Part shown: positions 40,733 through 49,756 of the stretch, one piece after another
Numbering within the stretch: position 1 is the stretch's first letter
Layout of the letters: each line of letters begins with the position of its first letter
Assembly: GCA_022447205.1 (NCBI GenBank)
Contig: JAKVBQ010000003.1
Coordinates: forward strand, 62,001 to 126,000
From: Phycisphaerales bacterium
Lineage (GTDB): Bacteria; Planctomycetota; Phycisphaerae; Phycisphaerales; SM1A02
Reading direction: 5' to 3'
DNA length: 64,000 nucleotides
Notes under the pieces: model-generated
Seen by the model: the letters and a program-made list of their open reading frames with translations, nothing else
Told to the model about the DNA's origin: nothing
The model's database searches: none
Made by a program: the position numbers and the translations under genes

Positions 40733-41896
40733 ATGGCAGATTCAAAGCGCTCTACGCCCCGCAAGTCTGATGCGACTGCGTCCTCGGGTTCCACGGGGAA
40801 CACATCGGATAAGGCGTCAACCAAGCCAAAGAAGCGACGACTGGGTCGTGGCCTGGGGAGTCTGCTTTCTGTTCCTGTTGATGTGGATTCGGGCGTTCCC
40901 CGTGGAACAGAAGAGTCTGGACGTAAGGCGACACGGCGGGCGGCAAGCAAGGTGGGGGCGGTTGCTGAGGCTGTTCGTGGCCTGGCAGGGGGCCGTGAGG
41001 GTGATCAGAAGGACGAAGTACCTGCCTCGGCTGGTGTGAACGAGGAGGCTTCTGGTGACTCAGAGCTGACCCAGGTTCAGTTGCTGGAGGTGTCGCTCAT
41101 CCAGCCCAATCGCCATCAGCCTCGCACGGAATTTGATGAAGAGGCGCTTCAGGAGCTTGCCCAGTCGATCGGTCAGTCTGGCCTGATGCAGCCAATCGTG
41201 GTCCGTTCTACGGGGAACAGTGGGGAGTTGCCTTGGGAGCTCGTGGCGGGGGAACGGCGCCTGCGCGCGATCAAGATCCTTGATCGCACGGTGGTTCCGG
41301 CTCTGGTCATCGAAGCTGATGATCGAGCCTCCGCGGAGTTGGCGCTGATCGAGAACCTCCAGCGAGAGGATCTCAATCCCCTGGATCGGGCGGCTGCGCT
41401 GGCGAATTTGCGGGACACCTTTGGCCTCAATCAGGGAGAGCTTGCCGAACGCGTTGGCCTTGATCGCTCCTCGGTTGCCAATCTGCTGCGCGTGCTTGAG
41501 CTTGATGATTTCTGCGCAGCAGCGGTTCGGCGGGGGACCTTGAGCCTGGGTCACGCCAAGGCACTGCTGGCGATTTCCGATGATGTCTTGCGACGGACGA
41601 CCGCTGCCGCGTCTTTGAATGCGGGCTGGTCTGTCCGTGAGCTTGAGCGCAGGATCCGGCATCTTCAGGGTGGGGCAGAGGGCCGGTCAGGCGGGGGCAA
41701 GGACCGTCCGATAACTTCAAAGCAAGCCAACGTGGTCGATCTTGAACGACGACTCGGCGAGATCCTCGGTATGCGCGTCAACATCACCCTCGGGCGGAAG
41801 AAGGGGTGTGGAAAACTCCAGGTCGAGTTCAACTCGCTTGAACAGTTCGACACCCTGACCGACTTGCTGGGACTTGGGCCAGGAGAGCCTTCCTGA
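40733..41896 (+). CDS. parB: Chromosome-partitioning protein ParB
   Basis: The 387-residue protein has the ParA-contacting KRRLGRGLGSLL box at about residues 36-47, then a long low-complexity linker. The ParB/Srx CTPase domain begins at VSLIQPNRHQPRTEFDEEALQELAQSI and has the GERRLRA motif at 173-179. The helix-turn-helix parS-binding domain follows (LNQGELAERVGLDRSSVANLLRVLEL) and a C-terminal dimerisation region. ParB binds parS, slides as a CTP clamp and segregates the origin with ParA. AAAGGA precedes ATG 40733. No parA is next to it, which is unusual, and three parS-like sites lie inside the gene. Codon and base use look less GC-rich than in neighbours. Confidence 0.93.
   Translation: MADSKRSTPRKSDATASSGSTGNTSDKASTKPKKRRLGRGLGSLLSVPVDVDSGVPRGTEESGRKATRRAASKVGAVAEAVRGLAGGREGDQKDEVPASAGVNEEASGDSELTQVQLLEVSLIQPNRHQPRTEFDEEALQELAQSIGQSGLMQPIVVRSTGNSGELPWELVAGERRLRAIKILDRTVVPALVIEADDRASAELALIENLQREDLNPLDRAAALANLRDTFGLNQGELAERVGLDRSSVANLLRVLELDDFCAAAVRRGTLSLGHAKALLAISDDVLRRTTAAASLNAGWSVRELERRIRHLQGGAEGRSGGGKDRPITSKQANVVDLERRLGEILGMRVNITLGRKKGCGKLQVEFNSLEQFDTLTDLLGLGPGEPS
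40788..40801. promoter_or_regulatory. parS-like site 1 inside parB
   Basis: GTTCCACGGGGAAC differs by one base from the palindromic parS core GTTCCACGTGGAAC. It lies within the first part of the parB coding sequence and is the exact reverse complement of site 2. Confidence 0.6.
40895..40908. promoter_or_regulatory. parS-like site 2 inside parB
   Basis: GTTCCCCGTGGAAC differs by one base from the parS core and is the exact reverse complement of site 1, 107 bases away. It encodes part of the disordered linker (VPRGTEE), where the amino-acid sequence is probably free to vary. Confidence 0.6.
41205..41218. promoter_or_regulatory. parS-like site 3 inside parB
   Basis: GTTCTACGGGGAAC has two mismatches to the parS core GTTCCACGTGGAAC and one to site 1. 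It lies in the CTPase-domain coding region (RSTGNSGE), in a loop where such codons are not family-conserved. Confidence 0.45.
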
Positions 41897-42174
41897 GGCT
41901 CTGGGAGCAGCTCGACCATTGACGGTGCCTTGTTGGTCGGCCTGCGCCCTCGAGCAGACGCATAAAGCGATGCAATAAAAGAGCTTACGCGGCCTTCGCG
42001 TCTGAGCATGCTGCTCAGTTCGTTCGGAATCCGCATTTTATGCCACAACACATCGGCCTTGCCTTCAGTCGGTCCTTGAACCCGTCGATGGTTGGACTCG
42101 TAGGTTTCAACACTGGCACGTTGCTTCCATCAAGCAGGTGCCATCAGGTGCGAGTTCCCGAAGGACATTGACCG
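41897..42174. other. 278-base spacer between parB and the flagellar genes
   Basis: No gene is supported. Inverted repeats are present: AGAGCCT-TCCTG-AGGCTCT at 41884-41902 over the parB stop, CAGACGC (41955-41961) with GCGTCTG (41998-42004), and CTGAGC-ATGCT-GCTCAG at 42002-42018. None is followed by a T tract. The right part holds a sigma-54-like promoter motif. Confidence 0.45.
42114..42129 (+). promoter_or_regulatory. Possible sigma-54 promoter upstream of fliD
   Basis: TGGCAC at 42114-42119, five bases, then TTCCA match the sigma-54 pattern TGGCAC-N5-TTGCA except that the -12 GC is CC. Flagellar genes are often under sigma-54, so the position 55 bases before a small ORF and about 300 before fliD is suggestive, but the changed -12 base weakens it. 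Confidence 0.3.
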
Positions 42175-42357
42175 ATGACCATTCCAAGTCAACTCGAAGC
42201 AGAACGGCAGGTCGCCCAGGCCAGAGCCATGTATGGGCGGTTTCTCTCGATCTGGGCATCCCAGTTGCTTGAGTTGGAGCGAATAGGATCGCGTCGCCCG
42301 TCCCTTGACCCGATCGCACCAGACCACGGATTGGATCACTGGTCGATCGCTGCCTGA
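42175..42357 (+). CDS. Small hypothetical protein upstream of fliD
   Basis: A 60-residue ORF (MTIPSQLEAERQVAQARAMY at the start) looks alpha-helical in its first 40 residues. AAGGAC lies about 7 bases before the ATG. It ends 67 bases before fliD on the same strand and could be a small flagellar accessory or chaperone, but it is not recognised and may not be translated. Confidence 0.35.
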   Translation: MTIPSQLEAERQVAQARAMYGRFLSIWASQLLELERIGSRRPSLDPIAPDHGLDHWSIAA

Positions 42358-42424
42358 GGTCACGGCACACTGCCCAGCTCAGTACGGGGGCGGAGGCGCG
42401 TGAAATGCGCCCCGGGAGTCTTGC

Positions 42425-45400
42425 ATGGGTTCCATTTCCACTGGTGTCGGCCTGATGAGCGGTATCGATACCGCGTCGTTGATCGAGAGTCTTCTTGCGA
42501 TCGACCAGCGTGGCAAGATCCCGATCCAGATCCGACTTGCGCAGCTTTCTACGGCAAAATCTGCGCTTCTGGATGTCAATTCCCGCTTGCTCGGTCTGAA
42601 GACGGCGGCGAGTGCATTTCGCAGCAATCAGATTTTTCAATCCGTCCTGACCACGTCATCCCATCCTGATCTGGTCGGTGTCACCGCAACCGGGACACCT
42701 CGACCCGGATCCTATTCGCTCCTGGTCAAGCAACTGGCGACCCGATCGCAGTTCCTCACCTCTGGTTTCGCCTCACGTGATGAGTCGCCGCTCGGACTTG
42801 AAGGGTTGAGCTTCGAGTTCGGCAACGGGCGACTCAACAGGTCGACCGACCTCTCTGCACTGAACGGCGGAAACGGCGTCGAGCGCGGTCACATCTGGAT
42901 CACGGATCGAAGTGGTGCAAAGGCCCAGGTCGACCTCACGGAAGCGACGACGATGGAGGAGGTCGTCACCGCGATCAACACGACCAGCGGCATCTCCGTC
43001 GAGGCCCGGATCGGTGTGGAGAAACTCGTCATCGAAGATGCCTCCGGTGGGAACGGGATGTTCATCATCGAGAATACGGTCGGTTCTTCGACCGCAACGG
43101 ATCTCGGCATCGAGATCTCCACGAACTCCGACATCATCACCGGCGGCGACATCAACACGATGGGCTATGACACGTCACTCGCCTCCTTGAATGACGGACG
43201 TGGTGTCCTGATTCGTGACGGCGTGACCGATTTCGTGGTGTCCGTCGGTGGCATCGACTACGACATCGACCTTGGCCGCGTCGACGCGCCCATCAACGGC
43301 AGCACCCTGCTCGAGAAACTCAATGGTGGTTCCGGAATCTCGATCAACGAGGACCCGGACGAACCCGACTTCACGATCACGACTTCGACCGGTCAGTCCA
43401 TTTCGATCGACCTGGGCCGAACCTTCGATGAGGACGGGTTGGTGGATCTCGAGGAGGTCGAGACCGTTCAGGAACTCATCGATCGGGTGAATGGGGCACT
43501 TGCCGATGAATTCGGCGTCGGACAGGTCACGATGACCATCAATGCCGATGGCAATGGGTTCGTCATCACCGATTCGATGGGGGGTGGAGCAGATCTGTCG
43601 GTGAGTGGGGCGGGCCCGGGTGGAGATTCCACCGCCGAGGACCTCGGGATACTCGGCTCCGCGCCCTCCGGCATCCTTGAAGGCAGCATCCTCCGGAACG
43701 AGGTGCAGACCGCACGCGCTGAATCGGTCGGTGACATTCGTGATCGCATCGAGGAAGCGACAGGCGGCCTGGTTCAGTTGGAGATCGGTCAGTTCGGACG
43801 GGAACTCAAGTTCTCTGCGGACGGCCAGGTCGTCGAGCTGAAGTCCGGTGCCCCCGGTTTCACCGGAGATGCTCCAGACATTCCGGATCGGACCCTCTCC
43901 GATCTCGGTTTCGAGGTCGGCTCCAGTGGCACCACTCTTCTCGGGACCAGACTTCGTTCGAGTCTGGGATCGGTCCTGCTCAGCGGCCTGCAGGGTGGTG
44001 CAGGGCTCGGGGGAGCGGATTCGATCACCATCACCGACCAGAGCGGTGCCAGCACGACGATCATCGGTCTTTCGCCGCTCAGGACGATGTCCGACCTGCT
44101 TGATGTGATCAACGTCCAGCTGGAGGATGCCGGAGTGTCAGCCGAAGTCCGCCTGGATGCGGCAGGCATAGGCGTCGAGGTCGTCGACAACAGTTCCGGA
44201 TCCGGATCGCTCACCGTGTCCGGCGACATGGCGGTCGCCCTCGGGGTGGACGGGACGACTGACGAGGACGCCATCAGCGGGATGAACCTCGAACTGCAGT
44301 ATGTCTCCGAGTCCTCCAATCTTTCCGATCTCAACTACGGACGAGGCGTTGGAACCGGCACGTTCAGGCTCACCGACTCGACAGGTGCGACCGCCTCCGT
44401 GACCATCGGCGCAGATGATCGTTCGCTCTACGACGTCATGAAGATGATCAATACGCGTGGACTCGAGATCAGGGCTGAGATCAATTCAAACGGCGACGGA
44501 CTGGTCCTTGTCGACACCACGAGCGAGAACGGTTCCACGGCCGTCTCCGCCATTCAGGTCGAGGACACTTCCGGGACGGTCGCATCCGCGCTTCGGATCG
44601 CGGGCAGTGCGGATGCCGCCGGCGAGAATCTCGAGGGTTCGTATGCCGTCTCCCTTGATCTCGATGTCAATGACACCATGGATGACCTGATCTCGAAGCT
44701 CGACGACGAGGACATCCCGATGACGGCGACCGTCCTCAACACCGGAGCCGGCACGCGTCCTTACTACCTCAGCTTCACATCCTCGATCTCGGGGCTCGCC
44801 GGCGATCTCGTGATCGACACCAATGGCGTGGATCTCGGTCTTGATGAACTCGTCGAAGCCCGGGATGCGAAGGCGTTCCTCGGTTCCGACGATCCGACTC
44901 GTTCACTTCTCGTGACTTCGTCAACGAATGAACTCGACGTCATCGACGGACTGCAGATCGATCTGCTCGCTGCCGGTCCCGACCTCGTGACCATCGACAT
45001 CGCCACCGACGAGGAACGGATCGTCGGTTCCGTCCAGGAGTTCGTCGATGCGTTCAACGATGCGATCACGAGGATCAAGGAATACGACAGCTACAACCAG
45101 GAGACCGAGGTGCGCGGGCCGTTGCTCGGCGATCCCACGGTGGCACAGGTCCGGAATTCCCTCTACTCGACGTTGCAGCGTGCCGCCAAGAACGTCGACG
45201 GTCCCTACCAGTACCTGAGCCAGATCGGAGTCACGATCGGTTCGGCCGGATCGGTCGAGTTCGATGTCGACCGTTTCACGCAGGCATGGGAGGCGGACCC
45301 CGAAGGTGTCGAGGCGCTCTTCGTGAGTTTCGATTCACAGACCTCCTCATCGGAGGAGATCTCCGAAGGCATCACCGTGGAACGTGATGAGACCTACTAC

Positions 45401-45673
45401 TCCTCGCTGGGCTTCGGCGATCTCTTCGACCAGATGCTGGACGGACTCACATCGACCACCGGCGGGACCCTCACGCGTGCGGATGAACGATTCCAGCTCC
45501 TCATGGACTCGCAGAACGAGCGGATCGAGCGAATCGACGAACGCATCGCCGCGAAGCGAGAGCGGCTTCAGCGCGAGTTCGCGGCCATGGAAGCGGCCCT
45601 TGCTCAATTGCAGGGTCAGCAGGGGGCCTTGATGGGAATGTCCTCGAATCTCTCGATGGCGGGGCTCAGGTAG
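42425..45673 (+). CDS. fliD: Flagellar hook-associated protein 2 (filament cap) FliD, unusually long
   Basis: The N-terminus (GSISTGVGLMSGIDTASLIESLLAID) is the classic FliD start, followed by the FliD_N coiled region to about residue 110. The C-terminal FliD domain (LLGDPTVAQVRNSLYSTLQ ... YLSQIGVTIGSAGSVEFDVDRF) is at about 905-960 and ends in a coiled coil (QNERIERIDERIAAKRERLQREFAAMEAAL). At 1082 residues it is over twice the length of enterobacterial FliD. The middle holds about four or five flagellin hook-IN-like modules, each with a GTFRLTDSTGATASVTIG-type hairpin followed by a helix and DGNGFVITD-like turn. It caps the growing filament. FliS follows directly. Confidence 0.92.
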   Translation: MGSISTGVGLMSGIDTASLIESLLAIDQRGKIPIQIRLAQLSTAKSALLDVNSRLLGLKTAASAFRSNQIFQSVLTTSSHPDLVGVTATGTPRPGSYSLLVKQLATRSQFLTSGFASRDESPLGLEGLSFEFGNGRLNRSTDLSALNGGNGVERGHIWITDRSGAKAQVDLTEATTMEEVVTAINTTSGISVEARIGVEKLVIEDASGGNGMFIIENTVGSSTATDLGIEISTNSDIITGGDINTMGYDTSLASLNDGRGVLIRDGVTDFVVSVGGIDYDIDLGRVDAPINGSTLLEKLNGGSGISINEDPDEPDFTITTSTGQSISIDLGRTFDEDGLVDLEEVETVQELIDRVNGALADEFGVGQVTMTINADGNGFVITDSMGGGADLSVSGAGPGGDSTAEDLGILGSAPSGILEGSILRNEVQTARAESVGDIRDRIEEATGGLVQLEIGQFGRELKFSADGQVVELKSGAPGFTGDAPDIPDRTLSDLGFEVGSSGTTLLGTRLRSSLGSVLLSGLQGGAGLGGADSITITDQSGASTTIIGLSPLRTMSDLLDVINVQLEDAGVSAEVRLDAAGIGVEVVDNSSGSGSLTVSGDMAVALGVDGTTDEDAISGMNLELQYVSESSNLSDLNYGRGVGTGTFRLTDSTGATASVTIGADDRSLYDVMKMINTRGLEIRAEINSNGDGLVLVDTTSENGSTAVSAIQVEDTSGTVASALRIAGSADAAGENLEGSYAVSLDLDVNDTMDDLISKLDDEDIPMTATVLNTGAGTRPYYLSFTSSISGLAGDLVIDTNGVDLGLDELVEARDAKAFLGSDDPTRSLLVTSSTNELDVIDGLQIDLLAAGPDLVTIDIATDEERIVGSVQEFVDAFNDAITRIKEYDSYNQETEVRGPLLGDPTVAQVRNSLYSTLQRAAKNVDGPYQYLSQIGVTIGSAGSVEFDVDRFTQAWEADPEGVEALFVSFDSQTSSSEEISEGITVERDETYYSSLGFGDLFDQMLDGLTSTTGGTLTRADERFQLLMDSQNERIERIDERIAAKRERLQREFAAMEAALAQLQGQQGALMGMSSNLSMAGLR

Positions 45674-45732
45674 ATCCCGCAACGACGTCCCGGGTGATCG
45701 GGCACGTCACAACGGTTGAATGGAACGACTTG

Positions 45733-46323
45733 ATGAGCATGCATCAGAACAACGCGGGCCTCTATGGCCGGAACGACGGGCAGCGTTCCGTGTCAAGACC
45801 CGAAGCGAATGGAACGACTCCCAACCGGACCGTGGAGGAACCCAACGTCTACCTGAAGACGAAGGTCCTCACCGCATCGCCTGCCGAACTGCGTCTCATG
45901 CTGATCGATGGCGCGATCAGGTTCATCGAGCAGGCTCGAGCCGGTCTCCTCGAGAGGAACCATGAGCGGAGCTTCGAGGGGTTCTCGAAAGCCCGCGCGA
46001 TCGTCACCGAATTGATCTCCGGTCTCAATCCCCAGGCGGATCCCGAGCTCTGCGACCGACTCACGGGACTCTATACCTTCATCTTCACGCGCCTCGTCGA
46101 TGCGGCCAGCGAGCGTTCGATCGAGATCGTTGACGAGGTGCTCGAGATCTTCCGCTTCGAGCGCGAGACGTGGTCCCTGCTGGTCGAGAGTCTCGCCAAT
46201 GAGAACACCTCGGCATCATCGGTCACGAGTGTTCCAGACGTGAAGCCTGACACGATGCAGAAGCAGCCCGGTACGCAACCGGGAGGACTTCCGACCGCAG
46301 GCCGCATTTCCACCACCGGTTGA
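45733..46323 (+). CDS. fliS: Flagellin export chaperone FliS
   Basis: The core (about residues 35-150) matches FliS: YLKTKVLTASPAELRLMLIDGAIRFIEQA, then RSFEGFSKARAIVTELISGL, and a LYTFIFTRLVDAASERSIEIVDEVLEIFR helix. FliS binds the C-terminus of flagellin and keeps it unfolded for export. The N-terminal 30 and C-terminal 40 residues are extra, low-complexity extensions. I chose ATG 45733 (MSMHQNNAG); an ATG at 45739 is equally possible. It lies 59 bases after fliD and converges on the flippase gene. No flagellin gene is in the window. Confidence 0.88.
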   Translation: MSMHQNNAGLYGRNDGQRSVSRPEANGTTPNRTVEEPNVYLKTKVLTASPAELRLMLIDGAIRFIEQARAGLLERNHERSFEGFSKARAIVTELISGLNPQADPELCDRLTGLYTFIFTRLVDAASERSIEIVDEVLEIFRFERETWSLLVESLANENTSASSVTSVPDVKPDTMQKQPGTQPGGLPTAGRISTTG

Positions 46324-46351
46324 ACGGATGCCGCTCGGATTCAGGGGCGCA

Positions 46352-48253
46352 TCAACCGTTCTTGAGCGACTTGAGGAAGGCAAGGTTGCCGGTCAACCGC
46401 TTTCCGATGTTGACGAATTCGCTGAAGCGGGTCGGGTCCAGGTACTTCAGGATCAGCACGTAGATGCTGCCTCCCACCAGTCCTGCCAGTGGACACCAGA
46501 CCAGCAGGCCGACCCAGCTCGGGCCGATCGACAGCGAGATGTATCCGACGATCACCAGCGGGCTTCCCGCAATGAACGGCACGCCATGCACGCGAAGGAT
46601 GTCGGTGATCGATGCATAGCCTCGCGAGCAGATGTAGATGCCGAACGGAGCGAAGATCGCCTGCTGTCCGAGCGTCACCCAGGCGACCGTGATGATCGAG
46701 CCCTTCCAGGCGGCGAGCGCGACGGCGATGACGTACGTCGTGCTCTGGGCGAGCTGCCAGAACAACCAGGTCTTGTAGCGTCCGGATCCCTTGAGCAGTG
46801 AGGCACTCGTCGAATTGCTGCTGGCGAAGGACTGCGCGACCATGAGGATCATCAGGATCGGGACGGCAGGGGCCCATTTGTCGGTGTAGATCTGGGGGAT
46901 GAAGATCGGTGCGGTTGCGCCTGCACAAAGCAGGAAGAGCATCGTGACCGCGGTGATCGCGCTGGTGCTTCGCAGGTATGCGGTCGCGAGACGCTCCGGG
47001 CTTTCCTGGAGCTTGCTGAAGATCGGCGTGAATGCCTGGCTGAGGTTGTACGACAGCAGTGCGATGAGCTGGATCGACAGCATGGTGGCGAAGTAGAAGA
47101 ACCCCGCGTCCTCCGTGCTGGCGAAGTAGCCGAGGAGGAGCATCGGCGTCAGGAGACCTGCACTGTGCACCCACTGGGCGAGCCACAGAGTGCAGCTGTC
47201 CTTGAGCAGCGGCTTCACCGGTTCGCGATCCTCGACCGGTACCCTCGGGATCTTGCCCACGAACGGAATCATGATCAGTGCCGTGATCAACGGCACGGCG
47301 ATCTGGCTCATCAGGAGAGCGACCGAGCCGGCGCCGAGGACAGCGAGCGTGACGGCCATGAAGCCTCCGCCGATCGTTGCACCGAAGTTCGATGCGGCAA
47401 TCGCGCCGAACTGCAGTCGCAGGCGGAGCAGCGCGGCCAGGGGCAGCTTCAGGAGTCCGATCAGCGGGACCACCCCCAGCATCAGCAGCAGGAGTGTCAG
47501 GGGCCTCGAGCGGAACCTGAACCCGAGTGCGTCCAGGGCCGAGCCTTCCGCGGTGGACCAGGTCCTGATCGGTATCTCCGCTCCTGTCTCGTCGATGATC
47601 CGGAGTTTCGACTTCGCCTCGTTGAAATCGACATTGAGCTTCAGGCCATCCGAGGACCGGTTCAGCTCCTCGTCGAGCTGCGCCATGTACTCCTGCAGCT
47701 TGATCGAGATGTCGTTCATCTTCGGCAGCCGGTTCTGCTTCCAGGCGCCATCGACGCGAATCTCGAAGGAACCCTCCACCTCGTTGACGAGGGTCTTGAT
47801 CTCCTCCCCACGGGCGAGCTCCTCGATGGTCGTACCGACCGTGACCGGAGCGCCCGAGGTGCTCTTCAGGTCCTGCCCGGGGCGGATGCCCGCCCAGATC
47901 GATGAACATGCGATCACGATCGCAAGCAGGACGCTGGTCACCGTCGCGATCCTGAGAATGTTGGGCAGGGCCTTCGTGACCCCTCGCTGGACCAGGAGAT
48001 CCACAAGCGGAAGGGGGGAGCAGATCGTCAGCGCGGCCGCGATCGCCAGGGCGATTCCCGCGAGACCCCAGTCGCCGGGAAGAAGCCAGGTCGCGAGCAG
48101 CCACTGGACCACGAGCATGATGCCCTTGGAGCCGATCGTTTGTGTGATGCTCCAGATCGAACCACGGACCGCAGCCCCGGTGTACGTCGGCGAAGAGGAC
48201 GCATCTTCTCGCGAGGCATCCGTGGGCTCAGATTTGTGATCCTGATCGCTCAT
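46352..48253 (-). CDS. Polysaccharide flippase-like membrane protein with a large soluble insertion
   Basis: The ~633-residue protein starts with a charged, disordered tail and then MOP-type membrane helices (GSIWSITQTIGSKGIMLVVQWLLATWLLPGDWG), as in Wzx/PST flippases. Between the fourth helix (VTSVLLAIVIACSSIWAG) and the next (LTLLLLMLGVVPLIGLL) lies about 120 residues of charged, soluble sequence (GTTIEELARGEEIKTLV ... DFNEAKSKLRIIDETG) that normal flippases lack. The ATG at 48253 (MSDQDHKSEP) is preferred over 48307, which would overlap the divergent ligase region. It would export glycan units for the second polysaccharide island. Confidence 0.78.
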   Translation of the reverse strand: MSDQDHKSEPTDASREDASSSPTYTGAAVRGSIWSITQTIGSKGIMLVVQWLLATWLLPGDWGLAGIALAIAAALTICSPLPLVDLLVQRGVTKALPNILRIATVTSVLLAIVIACSSIWAGIRPGQDLKSTSGAPVTVGTTIEELARGEEIKTLVNEVEGSFEIRVDGAWKQNRLPKMNDISIKLQEYMAQLDEELNRSSDGLKLNVDFNEAKSKLRIIDETGAEIPIRTWSTAEGSALDALGFRFRSRPLTLLLLMLGVVPLIGLLKLPLAALLRLRLQFGAIAASNFGATIGGGFMAVTLAVLGAGSVALLMSQIAVPLITALIMIPFVGKIPRVPVEDREPVKPLLKDSCTLWLAQWVHSAGLLTPMLLLGYFASTEDAGFFYFATMLSIQLIALLSYNLSQAFTPIFSKLQESPERLATAYLRSTSAITAVTMLFLLCAGATAPIFIPQIYTDKWAPAVPILMILMVAQSFASSNSTSASLLKGSGRYKTWLFWQLAQSTTYVIAVALAAWKGSIITVAWVTLGQQAIFAPFGIYICSRGYASITDILRVHGVPFIAGSPLVIVGYISLSIGPSWVGLLVWCPLAGLVGGSIYVLILKYLDPTRFSEFVNIGKRLTGNLAFLKSLKNG

Positions 48254-48370
48254 TTGTGACGTCGTGTGCTGGGAATGTAGCCGGATGGGAGTCTGCACGT
48301 GCAGCATCCGGGCTGCTCGGTCGATAATAGGTTAAGGAAATCCCACCCCCTCCCACGTCTGCGAGGCCTG

Positions 48371-49744
48371 ATGGTACTTGCCCTCGGCATTCTCTTTCTG
48401 ATCGTCTTGATCTGTGCATTTGCTGCAGCGATCGTCCGCCCCTGGCTCGCATTCGTCCTGATCGTCAGCTTTCCGGTCATCGAGCAGACGCTCCAGAGCT
48501 ACTTCCCGATCTTCATCACCTACAGGACCCTGTTCAACTACCTGATCGCAGGTGTCGTTGCGGTCACACTCCTGATTCGGTTCCTGAAGGATCCGATGAT
48601 GCTGGGAGGCGCGCTCAACCCCGTATCGAAGCTGGTCATCGCCCTTCAGGCGCTCAGTTTCATCAGTCTCGTCTGGACCGCCGATCTGGCCAATGGCTGG
48701 ACCCTGACGGTCGGACGTCTCCAGTACGCGCTGCTGTTCATGGTGATGGCACCGCTGCTCATCAGCTCTCTGGAGGATTTCAAGCAGCTCCGCTTCCCGC
48801 TGATGGTGCTCGGTTCCCTCGCCCTGCTCGGCATCATCCTCAGTCCCAGCGCTTCCTTCTACGGGACGCGTCTCATGATCCACTACAGCTCGACCCAGCA
48901 GGCGAATGCCCTGGCACTTGGAGAACTTGGTGCGATCCTGCTCCTCTTCGCGGTCCTGACCACCCAGAAGGGGGTCGGTCGACTGGTCGTGCCCTTCCAG
49001 ATCGCGGTGGGCATGTTCGGTTTCGGGATGGGTCTCCTGAGCGGGGCACGGGGGCAGGTCATCGCAGGCGGTCTGATTTCCTTCCTCTTCTTCCCCGTTG
49101 CACGCCGCATCAAGAACAGCATGGGCTACCTCGGCGTCGGCTTCGGCGTCGGTTTCGTTGTCCTGCTTCTGTACGTGAGCGTCCAGTTCTTCATCACCTC
49201 GGACAACATCGATCGTTGGACGATGCAGAGCCTGACCGACGGCGTCATGACCCGATACAGGATCGCCTCGACTGCGCTCGCCCCATGGATGTCGGATCCC
49301 TTCGCGTGGATCTTCGGTCGAGGAGCCGGCGCGTTCACCACCACCGGACTGGTCGACTCCTATCCTCACAATCACCTGATCGAGGCGCTCACGGAACTGG
49401 GACTGATCGGTGCGACCGTGTACGTCCTGATCCTCTACTTCACGGTTCGCGCCCTCATCGGTCTCTTCAGGATCTACCGTGACGACGATGAGATGCGTCC
49501 CGCGATCGCGCTGCTCGGCTCGGTTTCGGCATTCGTCTTCCTGATCTCCTTGAAGCAGGGAACGGTCCACGATCCCGGCTTCGTGTTCATGTGGTACATG
49601 GTGGTGGCACGCGTGTACTGGTACGAGCTGAAGATGCAGGAGCAGCGTGAGGATGAGTACGATGAGTTCGAGGAGGTCGATGACGAAGACGCCTGGGACG
49701 AGGATGGACACGACCACGAGGACGAGAACCTCGTGAGCGGTTGA
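48371..49744 (+). CDS. O-antigen ligase/polymerase-like (Wzy/WaaL) membrane protein
   Basis: The ~457-residue protein has about ten membrane helices and the O-antigen-ligase signature near GRGAGAFTTTGLVDSYPHNHLIEALTELGLIGATVY, where the H-N-x-x-[IL]-E block follows the large periplasmic loop. It would polymerise or ligate the glycan on the periplasmic side. The last 35 residues are a very acidic tail (EDEYDEFEEVDDEDAWDED and following) that should face the cytoplasm; its role is unknown. ATG 48371 begins directly before TM1 and is preferred over 48299. It is convergent with the unknown secreted protein gene. Confidence 0.82.
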   Translation: MVLALGILFLIVLICAFAAAIVRPWLAFVLIVSFPVIEQTLQSYFPIFITYRTLFNYLIAGVVAVTLLIRFLKDPMMLGGALNPVSKLVIALQALSFISLVWTADLANGWTLTVGRLQYALLFMVMAPLLISSLEDFKQLRFPLMVLGSLALLGIILSPSASFYGTRLMIHYSSTQQANALALGELGAILLLFAVLTTQKGVGRLVVPFQIAVGMFGFGMGLLSGARGQVIAGGLISFLFFPVARRIKNSMGYLGVGFGVGFVVLLLYVSVQFFITSDNIDRWTMQSLTDGVMTRYRIASTALAPWMSDPFAWIFGRGAGAFTTTGLVDSYPHNHLIEALTELGLIGATVYVLILYFTVRALIGLFRIYRDDDEMRPAIALLGSVSAFVFLISLKQGTVHDPGFVFMWYMVVARVYWYELKMQEQREDEYDEFEEVDDEDAWDEDGHDHEDENLVSG

Positions 49745-49756
49745 CTCTTCAGACGG

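Noticed and set aside
46341-48104. 587-residue minus-strand ORF in another frame of the flippase gene
   Set aside because: Its R/G/D/A-rich sequence lacks any motif and it is fully contained in the well-supported flippase frame.
48332-49717. 461-residue minus-strand ORF opposite the O-antigen-ligase-like gene
   Set aside because: Strongly charged, Q/H/E/D-rich translation typical of antisense to membrane helices; no motif.
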